A stretch of DNA of 64,000 nt from an uncultured Lachnospiraceae bacterium. Lineage in GTDB: Bacteria; Bacillota; Clostridia; Lachnospirales; Lachnospiraceae. The position numbers and the translations under genes are program-made. This document shows positions 33,088 through 41,550 of this stretch, one piece after another. Positions within the stretch are counted from its first letter, which is position 1. Each line of letters begins with the position of its first letter. The notes beneath the pieces were generated by a model that saw nothing but the letters and a program-made list of their open reading frames with translations, did no database searches and had not been told where the DNA came from. The stretch lies in assembly GCA_934309145.1 (NCBI GenBank), contig CAKRCW010000003.1, forward strand, positions 62,001 to 126,000, read 5' to 3'.

Positions 33088-33849
33088 ATGCAAACGATAG
33101 CATTTCGCTCCTACGAAAGAAAAATTGTGATGGCTCTTATGCTGTTGCTGGTGGTATGTGGATTTATGGTGTTTCACGCATTTAGGGAACAGAGGAGGTA
33201 TACCGTATATGTTGAGGAGGGGAAAAAGGTGCTTACCGGAAGTACTTCGCAGACATTTACGCAGGTTGTAAAATATTCAGCTCCCTGTCAGGAGGTATAC
33301 GATGACAGTCTGTACACAGATGAGAGGGTAGTAGTGCAGGAGGCTGTTTTGGGAGTTAAGGAGGTTACAAAGCTGACTACCTATTATAATGGTGATGAGC
33401 TTTCAAGCAAAATTCTTGACGAAAATATAATTACCGAGGCAGTGCCGCAGGTGGTACATATCGGTACAACTAAGAGACCTTTATATATAAAGCCGATGGA
33501 TGAATACACTATTTCATCATGCTATGGCGCAAGATGGGGCAGACAGCATGAGGGAATAGACCTTGCCACTACGACAGGAGGAGAAGTGATGGCAACGGCA
33601 GCGGGTACGGTAATTCGTGCAGAGTACTATGCAGGTTACGGAAACTGTGTGGATATCGACCATGGAAATGGTGTAATATCAAGATATGGACATTTGAGTA
33701 AAATAAATGTTTCGTTAGGACAAAGTGTATCACAGGGCGAAGTGATAGCCTTGTCGGGAAACACAGGAAACAGTACCGGGCCACATCTTCATTTTGAGTT
33801 AAGGATGAATGGAGAGGCTGTAAATCCGTATGATTATATTGATTTTTAA
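33088..33849 (+). CDS. M23-family cell-wall endopeptidase with G5-like domain
   Basis: 253 residues from ATG 33088, 7 nt after AGGAGA. One N-terminal membrane helix (VMALMLLLVVCGFMVF) is followed by a G5-like segment (about 85-135, TYYNGDELSS...VPQVVHIGT) and a LytM/M23 domain with both metal motifs intact: RQHEGIDLA and PHLHFEL. It should cut peptidoglycan cross-links outside the membrane. It contrasts with the metal-site-deficient LytM protein at 22446. Confidence 0.9.
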   Translation: MQTIAFRSYERKIVMALMLLLVVCGFMVFHAFREQRRYTVYVEEGKKVLTGSTSQTFTQVVKYSAPCQEVYDDSLYTDERVVVQEAVLGVKEVTKLTTYYNGDELSSKILDENIITEAVPQVVHIGTTKRPLYIKPMDEYTISSCYGARWGRQHEGIDLATTTGGEVMATAAGTVIRAEYYAGYGNCVDIDHGNGVISRYGHLSKINVSLGQSVSQGEVIALSGNTGNSTGPHLHFELRMNGEAVNPYDYIDF

Positions 33850-33888
33850 ATCGCCTGTGTGAAAATATTGTGAATATTAAAAAGCGTA

Positions 33889-33917
33889 TTGCATATACTG
33901 AATCTATGTGGTAGTAT
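33889..33917 (+). promoter_or_regulatory. Promoter of the hemolysin III-family gene
   Basis: TTGCAT (33889-33894), 17-bp spacer, TAGTAT (33912-33917), 58 bp ahead of the start codon. Confidence 0.55.
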
Positions 33918-33974
33918 TCAATTATAGTTAATGTAGTAATGAAAACTACATGACATAGATAGGAGCTGATTAAA

Positions 33975-34640
33975 ATGAGTAATTCAATAAAGAAGCTAAA
34001 AGATCCGGGTAGTGCAATCACGCATTTTATAGGAATGTTGATGGCGATGTTTGCATCTGTGCCACTTTTAATAAAAGCATTTTCGGGTGGAAGGGATGTA
34101 TACTTATGCAGTCTGGTATTTGCCATAAGCATGATTTTGTTATATGGTGCAAGTACGATGTACCATAGCTTTGACAGAGGTGAGCGTGTAAATAAGGTCT
34201 TGAAGAAATTAGACCACGCCATGATTTTTGTGCTGATAGCCGGTTCGTATACACCTGTCTGCCTTCTTGTTATAGGTGGCAGAACAGGACTTATATTGCT
34301 TGGACTTGTGTGGGGAGTCGGTTTACTTGGAATTATCTTTAAAATGTTCTGGGTTACCTGTCCTAAGTGGCTGTCCTCGGTTATGTATATAGCCATGGGC
34401 TGGATGTGTGTTATGGCATTTTCGCCAATAATAAATAATATGACTAAGGTAGAGTTTGCTTGGCTTTTAGCCGGTGGAATTATTTATACAGTTGGCGGCG
34501 TTATATACGCAATCAAGACACCGAGAGTAAAGGCTTATAACGAAAGACATAAGTTCTTTGGAACACATGAGATATTCCACATATTTGTTATGGTGGGAAG
34601 TATGTGTCATTTTATATTGATATATCAGGTTATTAAATAG
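33975..34640 (+). CDS. Hemolysin III / TrhA family membrane protein
   Basis: 221 residues, seven predicted membrane helices (PAQR superfamily). The conserved metal-binding pattern is present: ITHFIGM, MYHSF...LDHAMIF near residues 60-85, and the C-terminal EIFHIFVMVGSMCHF. Bacterial members influence membrane lipid homeostasis; haemolytic activity was only reported for cloned homologues. AGGAGC precedes the ATG. Confidence 0.9.
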   Translation: MSNSIKKLKDPGSAITHFIGMLMAMFASVPLLIKAFSGGRDVYLCSLVFAISMILLYGASTMYHSFDRGERVNKVLKKLDHAMIFVLIAGSYTPVCLLVIGGRTGLILLGLVWGVGLLGIIFKMFWVTCPKWLSSVMYIAMGWMCVMAFSPIINNMTKVEFAWLLAGGIIYTVGGVIYAIKTPRVKAYNERHKFFGTHEIFHIFVMVGSMCHFILIYQVIK

Positions 34641-34655
34641 GTGGTATTATGAAAA

Positions 34656-34707
34656 AATCCCGTTCTTCCGATATCTAAGATAGATAATTGGGAAGGCGGG
34701 ATTTTTT
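34656..34707 (+). terminator. Terminator hairpin abutting the next start codon
   Basis: AATCCCG...TTCC pairs with GGGAAGG-CGGGATT and is followed by TTTTTT, then directly by the ATG of the 949-aa gene. It terminates the hemolysin III transcript, but its 3' arm (GGGAAGGCGGG) is also the only ribosome-site-like sequence for the following gene. Confidence 0.75.
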
Positions 34708-37557
34708 ATGGGTCAGAATATAGATAATGGATTGAATAATGTAAATGACATAATGACTGACTATGCATCTGCCAAGGCAGGCAGCAAAAGCAGGCAGTAT
34801 GCTGCTTACAATAAATATGCTGACAGTAATATAGATGTTGACGAGGTTATATCCTACAAATATGAGCGTGGAGATAACAGGAGCGCCGTGTCTGCCTCTG
34901 TTATGGATAATTTTGAGGAATATATCAAGAATAAGAATGAGCGTGTCCGTGAGGAGGGCATGGATGAGGAAGAGAGGGAGAGACAGGACAGGGAAAATGC
35001 GAAGGAGCTTGTCCGCAACCTCTCAAGCGAAGAGTTAAAGCAATTAGCATTTATGGGAATAGATGTGAGCAGCGCCAAGCTGTCAGATATAAGGGGAATT
35101 GTGAATACTATGCGCGGAAATGCACATAGGGAGCGTGTGTCACAGATGTTAAGTGATATAACCGCTAAGGAGATTTCTCCAGAGGATGCACCGGCGGTTG
35201 ATATTGAGAATATAAGCGTTGGAACATCTGACGAGGCATTTGTATATCTTGTCAAGAATAATCTTTCCATGACTAAGGACAATATGTATAAGGCGTATTA
35301 CAGTGGTGCAGGTAATAGTGAGAAGTCTGGTGCTGCAATCTCTGATGAGGTGGCTGAAAAAATGCAGCCACAGATAGATAAGATTATAGAGCAGGCAGGA
35401 TACGAGGGTGATGAGATGGCTTTAGCAGGTGCAAGGCTTTTGCTTGATAATAATCTTCCTGTGACAACAGACACTATAACTGCTTATATGGACTATCAGG
35501 CATACGCTGATGGAAAAAATAATATTGAAGGCTTAGTTATCCCGGACAATGAGAATGATATATATGACATAAAGGCAGACGAGCTATATAACAAGGTTAA
35601 TTCCATAAGTGCTGATACTATATATGATATGTCGATACATGGTAAGCAGCTTACTATTGCCTCAGCGTATAAATATGTAAATGATAATACGGATATTAAA
35701 AGAGATAATCTTAAGGCTGTATCTGACATGAGGCTGATGGAGGAGCTCAGGCTTTCCATGACTATGGATGCGGCAAGGATACTGGTTAATCGTGATATAA
35801 ATATAGATACAAGGGAGCTCTCTAAAGTTGTAGAGGAGCTTAAGAATATTGAGAAGGAGCTTGTAAATGCACAGTTAAGTGCAGAGGGCGTTGAGCCTGC
35901 TGACGAAAATATTGCCATATATAATGAGCTGTCTGAGAAGGTGGCAGGCTTAGGTGATGCCCCGGCTTCGATTATTGCCGCTCCTTTGCTTGGCGACGCA
36001 TTTACGGTAAATGCATTATCAGACAGGGGAGAGCTTGCATATAACGATATGCCGGAGGAGACTCGTGCGAACAACTCCTTTGAGAAGGTGGTAAGGCAGT
36101 ATGAGGCAGTTGGAACAGCACCGCGCGTGGATATGGGCGACAGCATAAGCAAGGCATTTTCTAATGTTGATGATATCTTGAAAGAGCTGGATATGCCGGT
36201 TAGTGATGAGAATAGAAGAGCTGTCCGTATACTTGGATATAATTCGATAGAGATTACCGAGGATAATATAAATCAGGTGGCAGATTACGATAATCAGGTC
36301 AATGAGCTGATACAGAATTTTTATCCGGAGGCTGTTATTTCAGTTATAAGGGATGGAATTAACCCTCTTGACATGGATATTTCTGAGCTTAATCAAATTG
36401 TCCGCGCGAGAAATTATAATAATGGAGTAACTGAAGCAGATAATTTTGCGACATATTTAAGGGATATGGAGAATCGTGACGAGATATCTCCTGAGGAGAG
36501 GGAGAGCTACATAGGTATATATCGTGTTATGAGCAGTCTTTCTAAGTCAGGTGACAGGGAGGCCGGATATCTTTTTGCCAATGGAGGAAATCTGACTGTA
36601 AGAAATCTTATATCTGCAATGAGGAGCAGGAAGGCAGCAGGGCTTGATGTAAGCATAGATGATGATTTTGGTATGCTTGCCGAGAGAGGGTTTTCTGGAA
36701 AGAGAATTGATGAGCAGATTGATTTGGCGTATATTACCAGGGCTTCTGACAGCATGACACAGGAGGTCAGTGATTTTATTAAAGAGAATGAAATCAAGTA
36801 TTCCCTTGTAAATACACAGGCAGTTTCAGAGCTTTTATCTGATGGGGGCTTGTATGGCCTTGTATCAGAGGTTCTCTCCAAGATGAAATTTAAAAATAGC
36901 ACTAAGGACGATATGATTGATGATGAGACCGAGAATATGTCTAAGTCAATACTAGGAACAGAGATACCGGTAGAATTTGAGACTGACAGTATATTGGAGA
37001 GCTTAAGAAATGGTACAGATATGTCTCTTACATATGAAGATTTGAGAGATAATCTTACAGAGTTTATGTACCAGGCTGGAGCAGCAGGTACGATTTCGTC
37101 TATGGATATTGCCTCTGTGAAGATTGTTCAGGCTGGATTTAATATTCTTGGAGGTATGGCGAGACGTGATAAATATCAGGTTCCGGTACAGACTGAGGAT
37201 GGTGTCCGCGTAGTAAATCTGACCATAAAACACGATGAGAGAAGGTCAGGAAGCATAGAGCTTGGCACAAGCGGTAAGCTTATGGGTAAGGTTAAGATGA
37301 CAGTAAAGCTTGACGGGGATAATAATCTAAGCGGTTATGTTATTTCCGATAACAATGGTGGAAATGAGTTGTTAGGCGTATATGCAGATGAGCTTTTGGC
37401 TGGACTTAAGCAGGCGGGATATAGCACAGATGATATATCGGTCGGAGTAATTAAGGATGATGAGGAAGCTGCACAGGCAGATAACAGACCTTTGGCAAGG
37501 AGCATTTATGATGCTGCTGTTGATATAGTTAAATCTGTAGCTTCTATACTTAGATAA
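34708..37557 (+). CDS. 949-aa probable flagellar protein, FliK-like C-terminus (DUF6240-type)
   Basis: A long, mostly helical, highly charged protein without signal peptide or membrane segment. The body contains recurring modules of about 80-90 residues of the form 'NLSMTKDNMYKAYYSG', 'NLPVTTDTITAYMDY' and 'GYNSIEITEDNINQVADY', that is, helical pairs joined by a [IL]-x-[IVMT]-T-x-[DE]-N/T-[IM] turn. The final part (about 820-925: VPVQTEDGVRVVNLTIK and KLMGKVKMTVKLDGDNNLSGYVIS) resembles the FliK/hook-length-control C-terminal domain. It lies just upstream of flagellin. I believe Lachnospiraceae homologues are called DUF6240; the flagellar role is inference. Confidence 0.7.
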   Translation: MGQNIDNGLNNVNDIMTDYASAKAGSKSRQYAAYNKYADSNIDVDEVISYKYERGDNRSAVSASVMDNFEEYIKNKNERVREEGMDEEERERQDRENAKELVRNLSSEELKQLAFMGIDVSSAKLSDIRGIVNTMRGNAHRERVSQMLSDITAKEISPEDAPAVDIENISVGTSDEAFVYLVKNNLSMTKDNMYKAYYSGAGNSEKSGAAISDEVAEKMQPQIDKIIEQAGYEGDEMALAGARLLLDNNLPVTTDTITAYMDYQAYADGKNNIEGLVIPDNENDIYDIKADELYNKVNSISADTIYDMSIHGKQLTIASAYKYVNDNTDIKRDNLKAVSDMRLMEELRLSMTMDAARILVNRDINIDTRELSKVVEELKNIEKELVNAQLSAEGVEPADENIAIYNELSEKVAGLGDAPASIIAAPLLGDAFTVNALSDRGELAYNDMPEETRANNSFEKVVRQYEAVGTAPRVDMGDSISKAFSNVDDILKELDMPVSDENRRAVRILGYNSIEITEDNINQVADYDNQVNELIQNFYPEAVISVIRDGINPLDMDISELNQIVRARNYNNGVTEADNFATYLRDMENRDEISPEERESYIGIYRVMSSLSKSGDREAGYLFANGGNLTVRNLISAMRSRKAAGLDVSIDDDFGMLAERGFSGKRIDEQIDLAYITRASDSMTQEVSDFIKENEIKYSLVNTQAVSELLSDGGLYGLVSEVLSKMKFKNSTKDDMIDDETENMSKSILGTEIPVEFETDSILESLRNGTDMSLTYEDLRDNLTEFMYQAGAAGTISSMDIASVKIVQAGFNILGGMARRDKYQVPVQTEDGVRVVNLTIKHDERRSGSIELGTSGKLMGKVKMTVKLDGDNNLSGYVISDNNGGNELLGVYADELLAGLKQAGYSTDDISVGVIKDDEEAAQADNRPLARSIYDAAVDIVKSVASILR

Positions 37558-37573
37558 TTAGTCGTTTGCTGTT

Positions 37574-37599
37574 TAGAAATGCAACAAAAGGTCCGATAA
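37574..37599 (+). promoter_or_regulatory. Sigma-28 (SigD/FliA) promoter of flagellin
   Basis: TAGA (37574-37577), a 14-bp spacer and TCCGATAA (37592-37599) lie close to the TAAA-N15-GCCGATAA consensus, 54 bp before the flagellin ATG. Confidence 0.75.
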
Positions 37600-37652
37600 T
37601 AAAAATAGATGATTGAGTTTAAAAATGATAAGATAGATATGGAGGTCTGGTT

Positions 37653-39080
37653 ATGAGAATAAATCATAATTCACTTGCGCTTAATGCAAGTGACCATTTT
37701 GCCACTATAAATAAAAACATTGCAAAGTCCATGGAGAGACTGTCATCAGGATATAAGATTACAAGTCCTGCTGATGATGCTGCCGGACTTGCCATTTCGA
37801 CTAAGATGAGTGCCCAGATTAGAGGACTTGACAGAGCATCACTTAATTCTAATGATGGTATATCTGTTATTCAGTCTGCCGAGGGTGGTCTGAATGAGAT
37901 TCATTCTATATTGGGAAGAATGAGAGAGCTTGCAATTCAGGCTGCAAATGATGTCAACTATGAAGATGACAGGGATGCAATTCAGGAGGAGATAGATTCT
38001 CTTAAGGAAGAGATAGACCAGATAGTTGACACTACAGCATTCAATGACCAGAAGCTTCTTAACGGAGATATGACCAGACGTTCACTTTCCAGTGATCCTA
38101 ACATTAAGGCAACTTATATATCAGAGTCAGTTAGTACAGGAGTTTATGAACTCACTGTTACGGCAGATGCTGCACAGGCTTTATATGGAACAGGACTTAC
38201 ATATTCAGGACAGACGATTACTAAGGCACAGGCTGGAACATTGAAGGTTAACGGCTTTTCTGTACACATTACAGAAGGTATGACTATGACAAATGTATTT
38301 GAGGAGCTACAGACACATTTATCAAAGATAGGTGTGGATGTTCTTGCATCTGCTGATGGTGGTGCAACAGAGACAGATTTTGCTTCAGGTGCAGCAGTGT
38401 ATTTTAGAACAAAGGAATATGGAACTTCGCAAAAGATAGAGATAGGTGTTGACACTCCTGAACTTGCCAATATACTTGGGGTTACAGACAAGGATGTCAC
38501 ATATGGAATAGATTGTAAGGCAGCAATAAAGGTTACACAGGATGGTTTTTCAACAACGGCATCCTTTACAACAAATGGAAATGATATTAATATTGTTGAT
38601 AGAAATGGATTTAGTATGACGGTAACAACTGAGCCGGGAGCTGCGGCAGCAGGAAGTATCAATACTTCTATTGAGGTTTTATCAGCAGGAACAATGGTAA
38701 TACAGACAGGTTCTAATTCTGGTGAGCAGATTTCACTTGATATCCCAGACGTTGGAGCGAAGAGTCTTGGTGTAGATAATCTGATAATGTACACACATGA
38801 ATATGCATCAAAAGCTGTTGAGGCTATTGACAAGGCTGTAGAGAGAATATCTAAGATTCGTTCTAAGCTTGGTGCATATGAGAATCGTTTGGAGGATGTG
38901 TACGATAATCTTGAAGTACAGGGTGAGAGCATCACGGCAGCATATTCTAGAATAATGGATACAGATATGGCTGAAGAGATGACTAACTATACACAGCAGG
39001 AGGTTCTGTCACAGGCAGCTATATCCATGATGCAGAAATCAAATGAGCGACCAGAATCTATATTACAGCTGCTTCAGTAA
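37653..39080 (+). CDS. hag: Flagellin
   Basis: 475 residues. The conserved D0/D1 ends are intact: MRINHNSLALNASDHFATINK, SSGYKITSPADDAAGLAIS and GGLNEIHSILGRMRELAIQAAND at the N-terminus, and NRLEDVYDNLEVQGESITAAYSRIMDTDMAEEM to ILQLLQ at the C-terminus. The central 260 residues (about 160-380) are the variable surface domain, rich in Thr, Ser, Ala and Gly. GGAGG precedes the ATG. Exported by the flagellar type III apparatus and polymerised into the filament. Confidence 0.96.
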   Translation: MRINHNSLALNASDHFATINKNIAKSMERLSSGYKITSPADDAAGLAISTKMSAQIRGLDRASLNSNDGISVIQSAEGGLNEIHSILGRMRELAIQAANDVNYEDDRDAIQEEIDSLKEEIDQIVDTTAFNDQKLLNGDMTRRSLSSDPNIKATYISESVSTGVYELTVTADAAQALYGTGLTYSGQTITKAQAGTLKVNGFSVHITEGMTMTNVFEELQTHLSKIGVDVLASADGGATETDFASGAAVYFRTKEYGTSQKIEIGVDTPELANILGVTDKDVTYGIDCKAAIKVTQDGFSTTASFTTNGNDINIVDRNGFSMTVTTEPGAAAAGSINTSIEVLSAGTMVIQTGSNSGEQISLDIPDVGAKSLGVDNLIMYTHEYASKAVEAIDKAVERISKIRSKLGAYENRLEDVYDNLEVQGESITAAYSRIMDTDMAEEMTNYTQQEVLSQAAISMMQKSNERPESILQLLQ

Positions 39081-39115
39081 AAGACAGATGTGGCGGCGTA
39101 GCGTGGAGGGTGAAC

Positions 39116-39592
39116 ATGACAAATGAACAGATAAAAGAGTTTACCAGAAGGACAACTCAGGAGAATCATAGCGGACTTATACTTGTGCTCTGTGATATGG
39201 AGCAGGTTTTTATAGATGATGCAATAAGGTTATATAGTACCGACATAGATGGTTATATGAAAAGTATAGATAAGGCACGAAGAACCTTAAATGAACTTAT
39301 TTCATGTTTTGTACCTTCTGATAAGCAGGGCAGAGATGTAATCTCTGTATTAAGATATGTATATGGAAGGCTTGTTGCTTCGTCAGTAAAGAGGAGCCCG
39401 CAGGATTTGGAGCTTGCTAAGGGTATGCTTGGACAGTTAAGGGTTGCCTTTGAGGAGCTTCACAGACTTGATACAGATGGTCCTGTTATGAAGAATACTC
39501 ATCAGGTGTATGCTGGTCTCACATATGGAAGAGGGACTTTAAATGAGAGCACTTTGGGTGTAGACTATAGTAACAGAGGATTCAAAATATAA
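39116..39592 (+). CDS. fliS: FliS-like flagellin export chaperone
   Basis: 158 residues from ATG 39116, 7 nt after GGAGG. Helical bundle with LVLCDMEQVFIDDAIRLY, IDKARRTLNELISCF, and VLRYVYGRLVASSVKRSPQDLELAKGMLGQLRVAFEEL, which match the FliS pattern of arrangement (I.KA..II.EL, LY.YM..RL..AN...D...L.E....L..L). It binds flagellin's C-terminal region in the cytosol to stop early polymerisation. It follows flagellin by 36 nt. A longer C-terminal tail (VYAGLTYGRGTLNES...) is unusual. Confidence 0.82.
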   Translation: MTNEQIKEFTRRTTQENHSGLILVLCDMEQVFIDDAIRLYSTDIDGYMKSIDKARRTLNELISCFVPSDKQGRDVISVLRYVYGRLVASSVKRSPQDLELAKGMLGQLRVAFEELHRLDTDGPVMKNTHQVYAGLTYGRGTLNESTLGVDYSNRGFKI

Positions 39593-39607
39593 GGAGGATA
39601 TAACAAT

Positions 39608-40024
39608 ATGGTAAAGGATGACTGTATTTTTTGTAAGATAGCAAAGGGGGAAATTCCGTCAGCAACTATTTATGAGACATCAGAATTTAAGGTAATGCTT
39701 GATGTGGCTCCTGCCAATAAGGGACATGCACTTATTATCCCAAAGGAGCATTTCGACAATATATTTGAGATAGATGGCGAGACAGCAGGCAAGCTGTTCT
39801 CTCTTGCAACAGTAGTTGCCAGAGCTATTAAGGAGGAGACTGACTGCGATGGTATGAACATAGTTCAAAACAATGGCGAGGTTGCCGGACAGACAGTTAA
39901 TCATTTCCATTTACATCTTATTCCTAGACATAAGGATGATGGCATTAATCTTACATGGAAGCAGAATGAGACTAAGCCTGAGGAGCAGGAGGCACTGGCT
40001 AAGGCTATCAGAAAGAGAATATAG
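39608..40024 (+). CDS. HIT-family nucleotide hydrolase (HinT-like)
   Basis: 138 residues. The catalytic triad is HFHLHLIPR (His-x-His-x-His), and the N-terminus DDCIFCKIAKGEIP has the CxxC of HinT proteins. It hydrolyses adenosine phosphoramidates in the cytosol. 15 nt separate it from fliS and AGGAGG precedes the ATG, so it can share the flagellin transcript. Confidence 0.95.
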   Translation: MVKDDCIFCKIAKGEIPSATIYETSEFKVMLDVAPANKGHALIIPKEHFDNIFEIDGETAGKLFSLATVVARAIKEETDCDGMNIVQNNGEVAGQTVNHFHLHLIPRHKDDGINLTWKQNETKPEEQEALAKAIRKRI

Positions 40025-40035
40025 CATAAAAATAA

Positions 40036-40082
40036 CTGGCTGCCATTTAGCGGATGAAAATTCGTTGAATGGCGGTTTTTTT
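40036..40082 (+). terminator. Intrinsic terminator after the HIT gene
   Basis: GCTGCCATTtAGCG pairs imperfectly with CGTTGAATGGCGGT and ends in seven Ts. It lies at the tail of the convergent Rpn gene. Confidence 0.8.
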
Positions 40083-40092
40083 AGCGGTATTT

Positions 40093-41202
40093 TCACCAGT
40101 ATTTTTCTACCAATATCTCCGCATCTTCCCTGCTAACACCAATAGCCATCTCGATTTCTGAAACTGCTGACTCCCTTATACCTGAATATTTCTTGGTAAT
40201 ATTAATTATGGAGATTGCAGTTTGATTTTTCGTTTTCTCAGACTCCTGTTCTAGTTTTGACAATTTATTTTTGGTATCTGCCAACTGATTCTCTGCATCA
40301 TACAGCCTGTTTTTCGCCTCGACCAGCTCTTTCCTCGCCTCCGCAGTATTTTTCCTCTCAGCCTGTATATCCATCTTATCCATATTCTCAAACCAGTTTC
40401 CCATACTTCTCTCACCCAACTCTCTCATACAATCCTGTGCATCCTCTGTAGGCATGTTCATCTTCATCATCAAATTCCATATTGTTCCCATTATGATTTC
40501 CAATATGCCTTCCGAAGCACCATCAATTATACCCTGTACCTGTTCTCTGTTGACATTAAGAAAATCCTTTAAATCCTCAGCACTCTGCACCCTGTTAATC
40601 ATCATAAGAAATGACATCTCATCACCATGTGCAAGCAGTTCATCATTCGTGTAGCCATGCAGATTAATAAGCTTATATGTAAAATCAGGAACATATGCAG
40701 AAAACACATCCCCCATAAATATTCTCTCTCCGAGTGACATCGGGGAAGTCCATTTTCTCTTGCCCTCATAATATACTATAGGTAATATCGGAGGATATCT
40801 GAAGTCCTTATTCTTCGCATTGCCAAGGTTATTATTCTTCATTGTCACCTCATAATCATGCCAGATGCAGGTCATATACTGAAGCAACTGCATAACAACA
40901 TTGTAATCCACATCGCTCTTATGTTCAACAAGAGACACGATATACATCGGCATGTCACTTCCATCTGCAATATCCCTTATATGAATACGCTTAACTGTGT
41001 CAGTATCAAAGCTTATGCCGAGGTACTTCTGATATTTCTCAGTCACATCCTCTATGTCCTCTTCGGTTATATCCTTTAGAATATCAAGCCCGGTATAATC
41101 TCTTAAAAATTGTGCACACAGAGTATGATTCTTGAATATTATGCGGTTATTCACATCACTAATCTGCCCCTTGGTTATAGTTTCACTCTTCTTACCTGTC
41201 AT
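40093..41202 (-). CDS. Rpn family (YhgA-like) recombination-promoting nuclease/putative transposase
   Basis: 369 residues from ATG 41202 (GGAGGG 7 nt upstream; the frame extends to 41292 without a site). The N-terminus RIIFKNHTLCAQFLRDYTG is followed by the PD-(D/E)XK core with D in DGSDMPMYIVSLVEHKS and E-x-K in VEHKS, then MQLLQYMTCIWHDYE and PPILPIVYYEGKRKWTSP, all typical of PF04754-type proteins. A coiled coil (about 295-345, AEARKELVEAKNRLYDAENQ) precedes a small C-terminal domain ending VSREDAEILVEKYW. A second copy of its leader and C-terminus exists at 55.2-55.5 kb. Confidence 0.87.
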   Translation of the reverse strand: MTGKKSETITKGQISDVNNRIIFKNHTLCAQFLRDYTGLDILKDITEEDIEDVTEKYQKYLGISFDTDTVKRIHIRDIADGSDMPMYIVSLVEHKSDVDYNVVMQLLQYMTCIWHDYEVTMKNNNLGNAKNKDFRYPPILPIVYYEGKRKWTSPMSLGERIFMGDVFSAYVPDFTYKLINLHGYTNDELLAHGDEMSFLMMINRVQSAEDLKDFLNVNREQVQGIIDGASEGILEIIMGTIWNLMMKMNMPTEDAQDCMRELGERSMGNWFENMDKMDIQAERKNTAEARKELVEAKNRLYDAENQLADTKNKLSKLEQESEKTKNQTAISIINITKKYSGIRESAVSEIEMAIGVSREDAEILVEKYW

Positions 41203-41258
41203 AAGTAACCCTCCTATCGTCAGGAGTTTAAGCTTATAACAGAATCCTAAGAAAACCC

Positions 41259-41460
41259 CTGCTCTTAAATTTTTAATGAGTATTAAAAGCACGAATTTTC
41301 ATAGATTATTAGAATTATCAATCAAAACGACAGCCTTGCCAAAAGCAAAGACTAAATGATGAAAAATATGCTTTGATAAAACAATATCATAGTTATACTT
41401 ATAAGTCAATATAAAAAACCAATATTAAAGCTACAAATATATACACCTGTGCTACAATTA
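41259..41460 (-). promoter_or_regulatory. Conserved promoter and 5' leader of the Rpn gene
   Basis: On the minus strand, TTGACT, a 17-bp spacer and TATTGT (about 41408-41380) precede a leader of about 180 nt. It contains a small stem (CTTTGC/GCAAGG) near 41335-41352 and is about 85% identical by eye to 55338-55540. No protein is encoded. The conservation makes it a repeat unit as well as a promoter region; a structured regulatory leader is possible. Confidence 0.65.
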
Positions 41461-41550
41461 TAAACTTAGGGGTATCGCTTTTTGTCGGTTTGATGTAAAA
41501 TGTAAACATGTTTTTATGCAGTTAATAAGAGACTGGGGGAGAGGAACTAT

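Noticed and set aside
37558..37652. c-di-GMP riboswitch ahead of flagellin
   Set aside because: The leader after the sigma-28 promoter is about 50 nt and has no GEMM-type core.
38144..38935. 263-aa minus-strand open frame inside the flagellin gene
   Set aside because: Mirror of the flagellin coding frame with the composition expected of an antisense shadow; no ribosome site or promoter.
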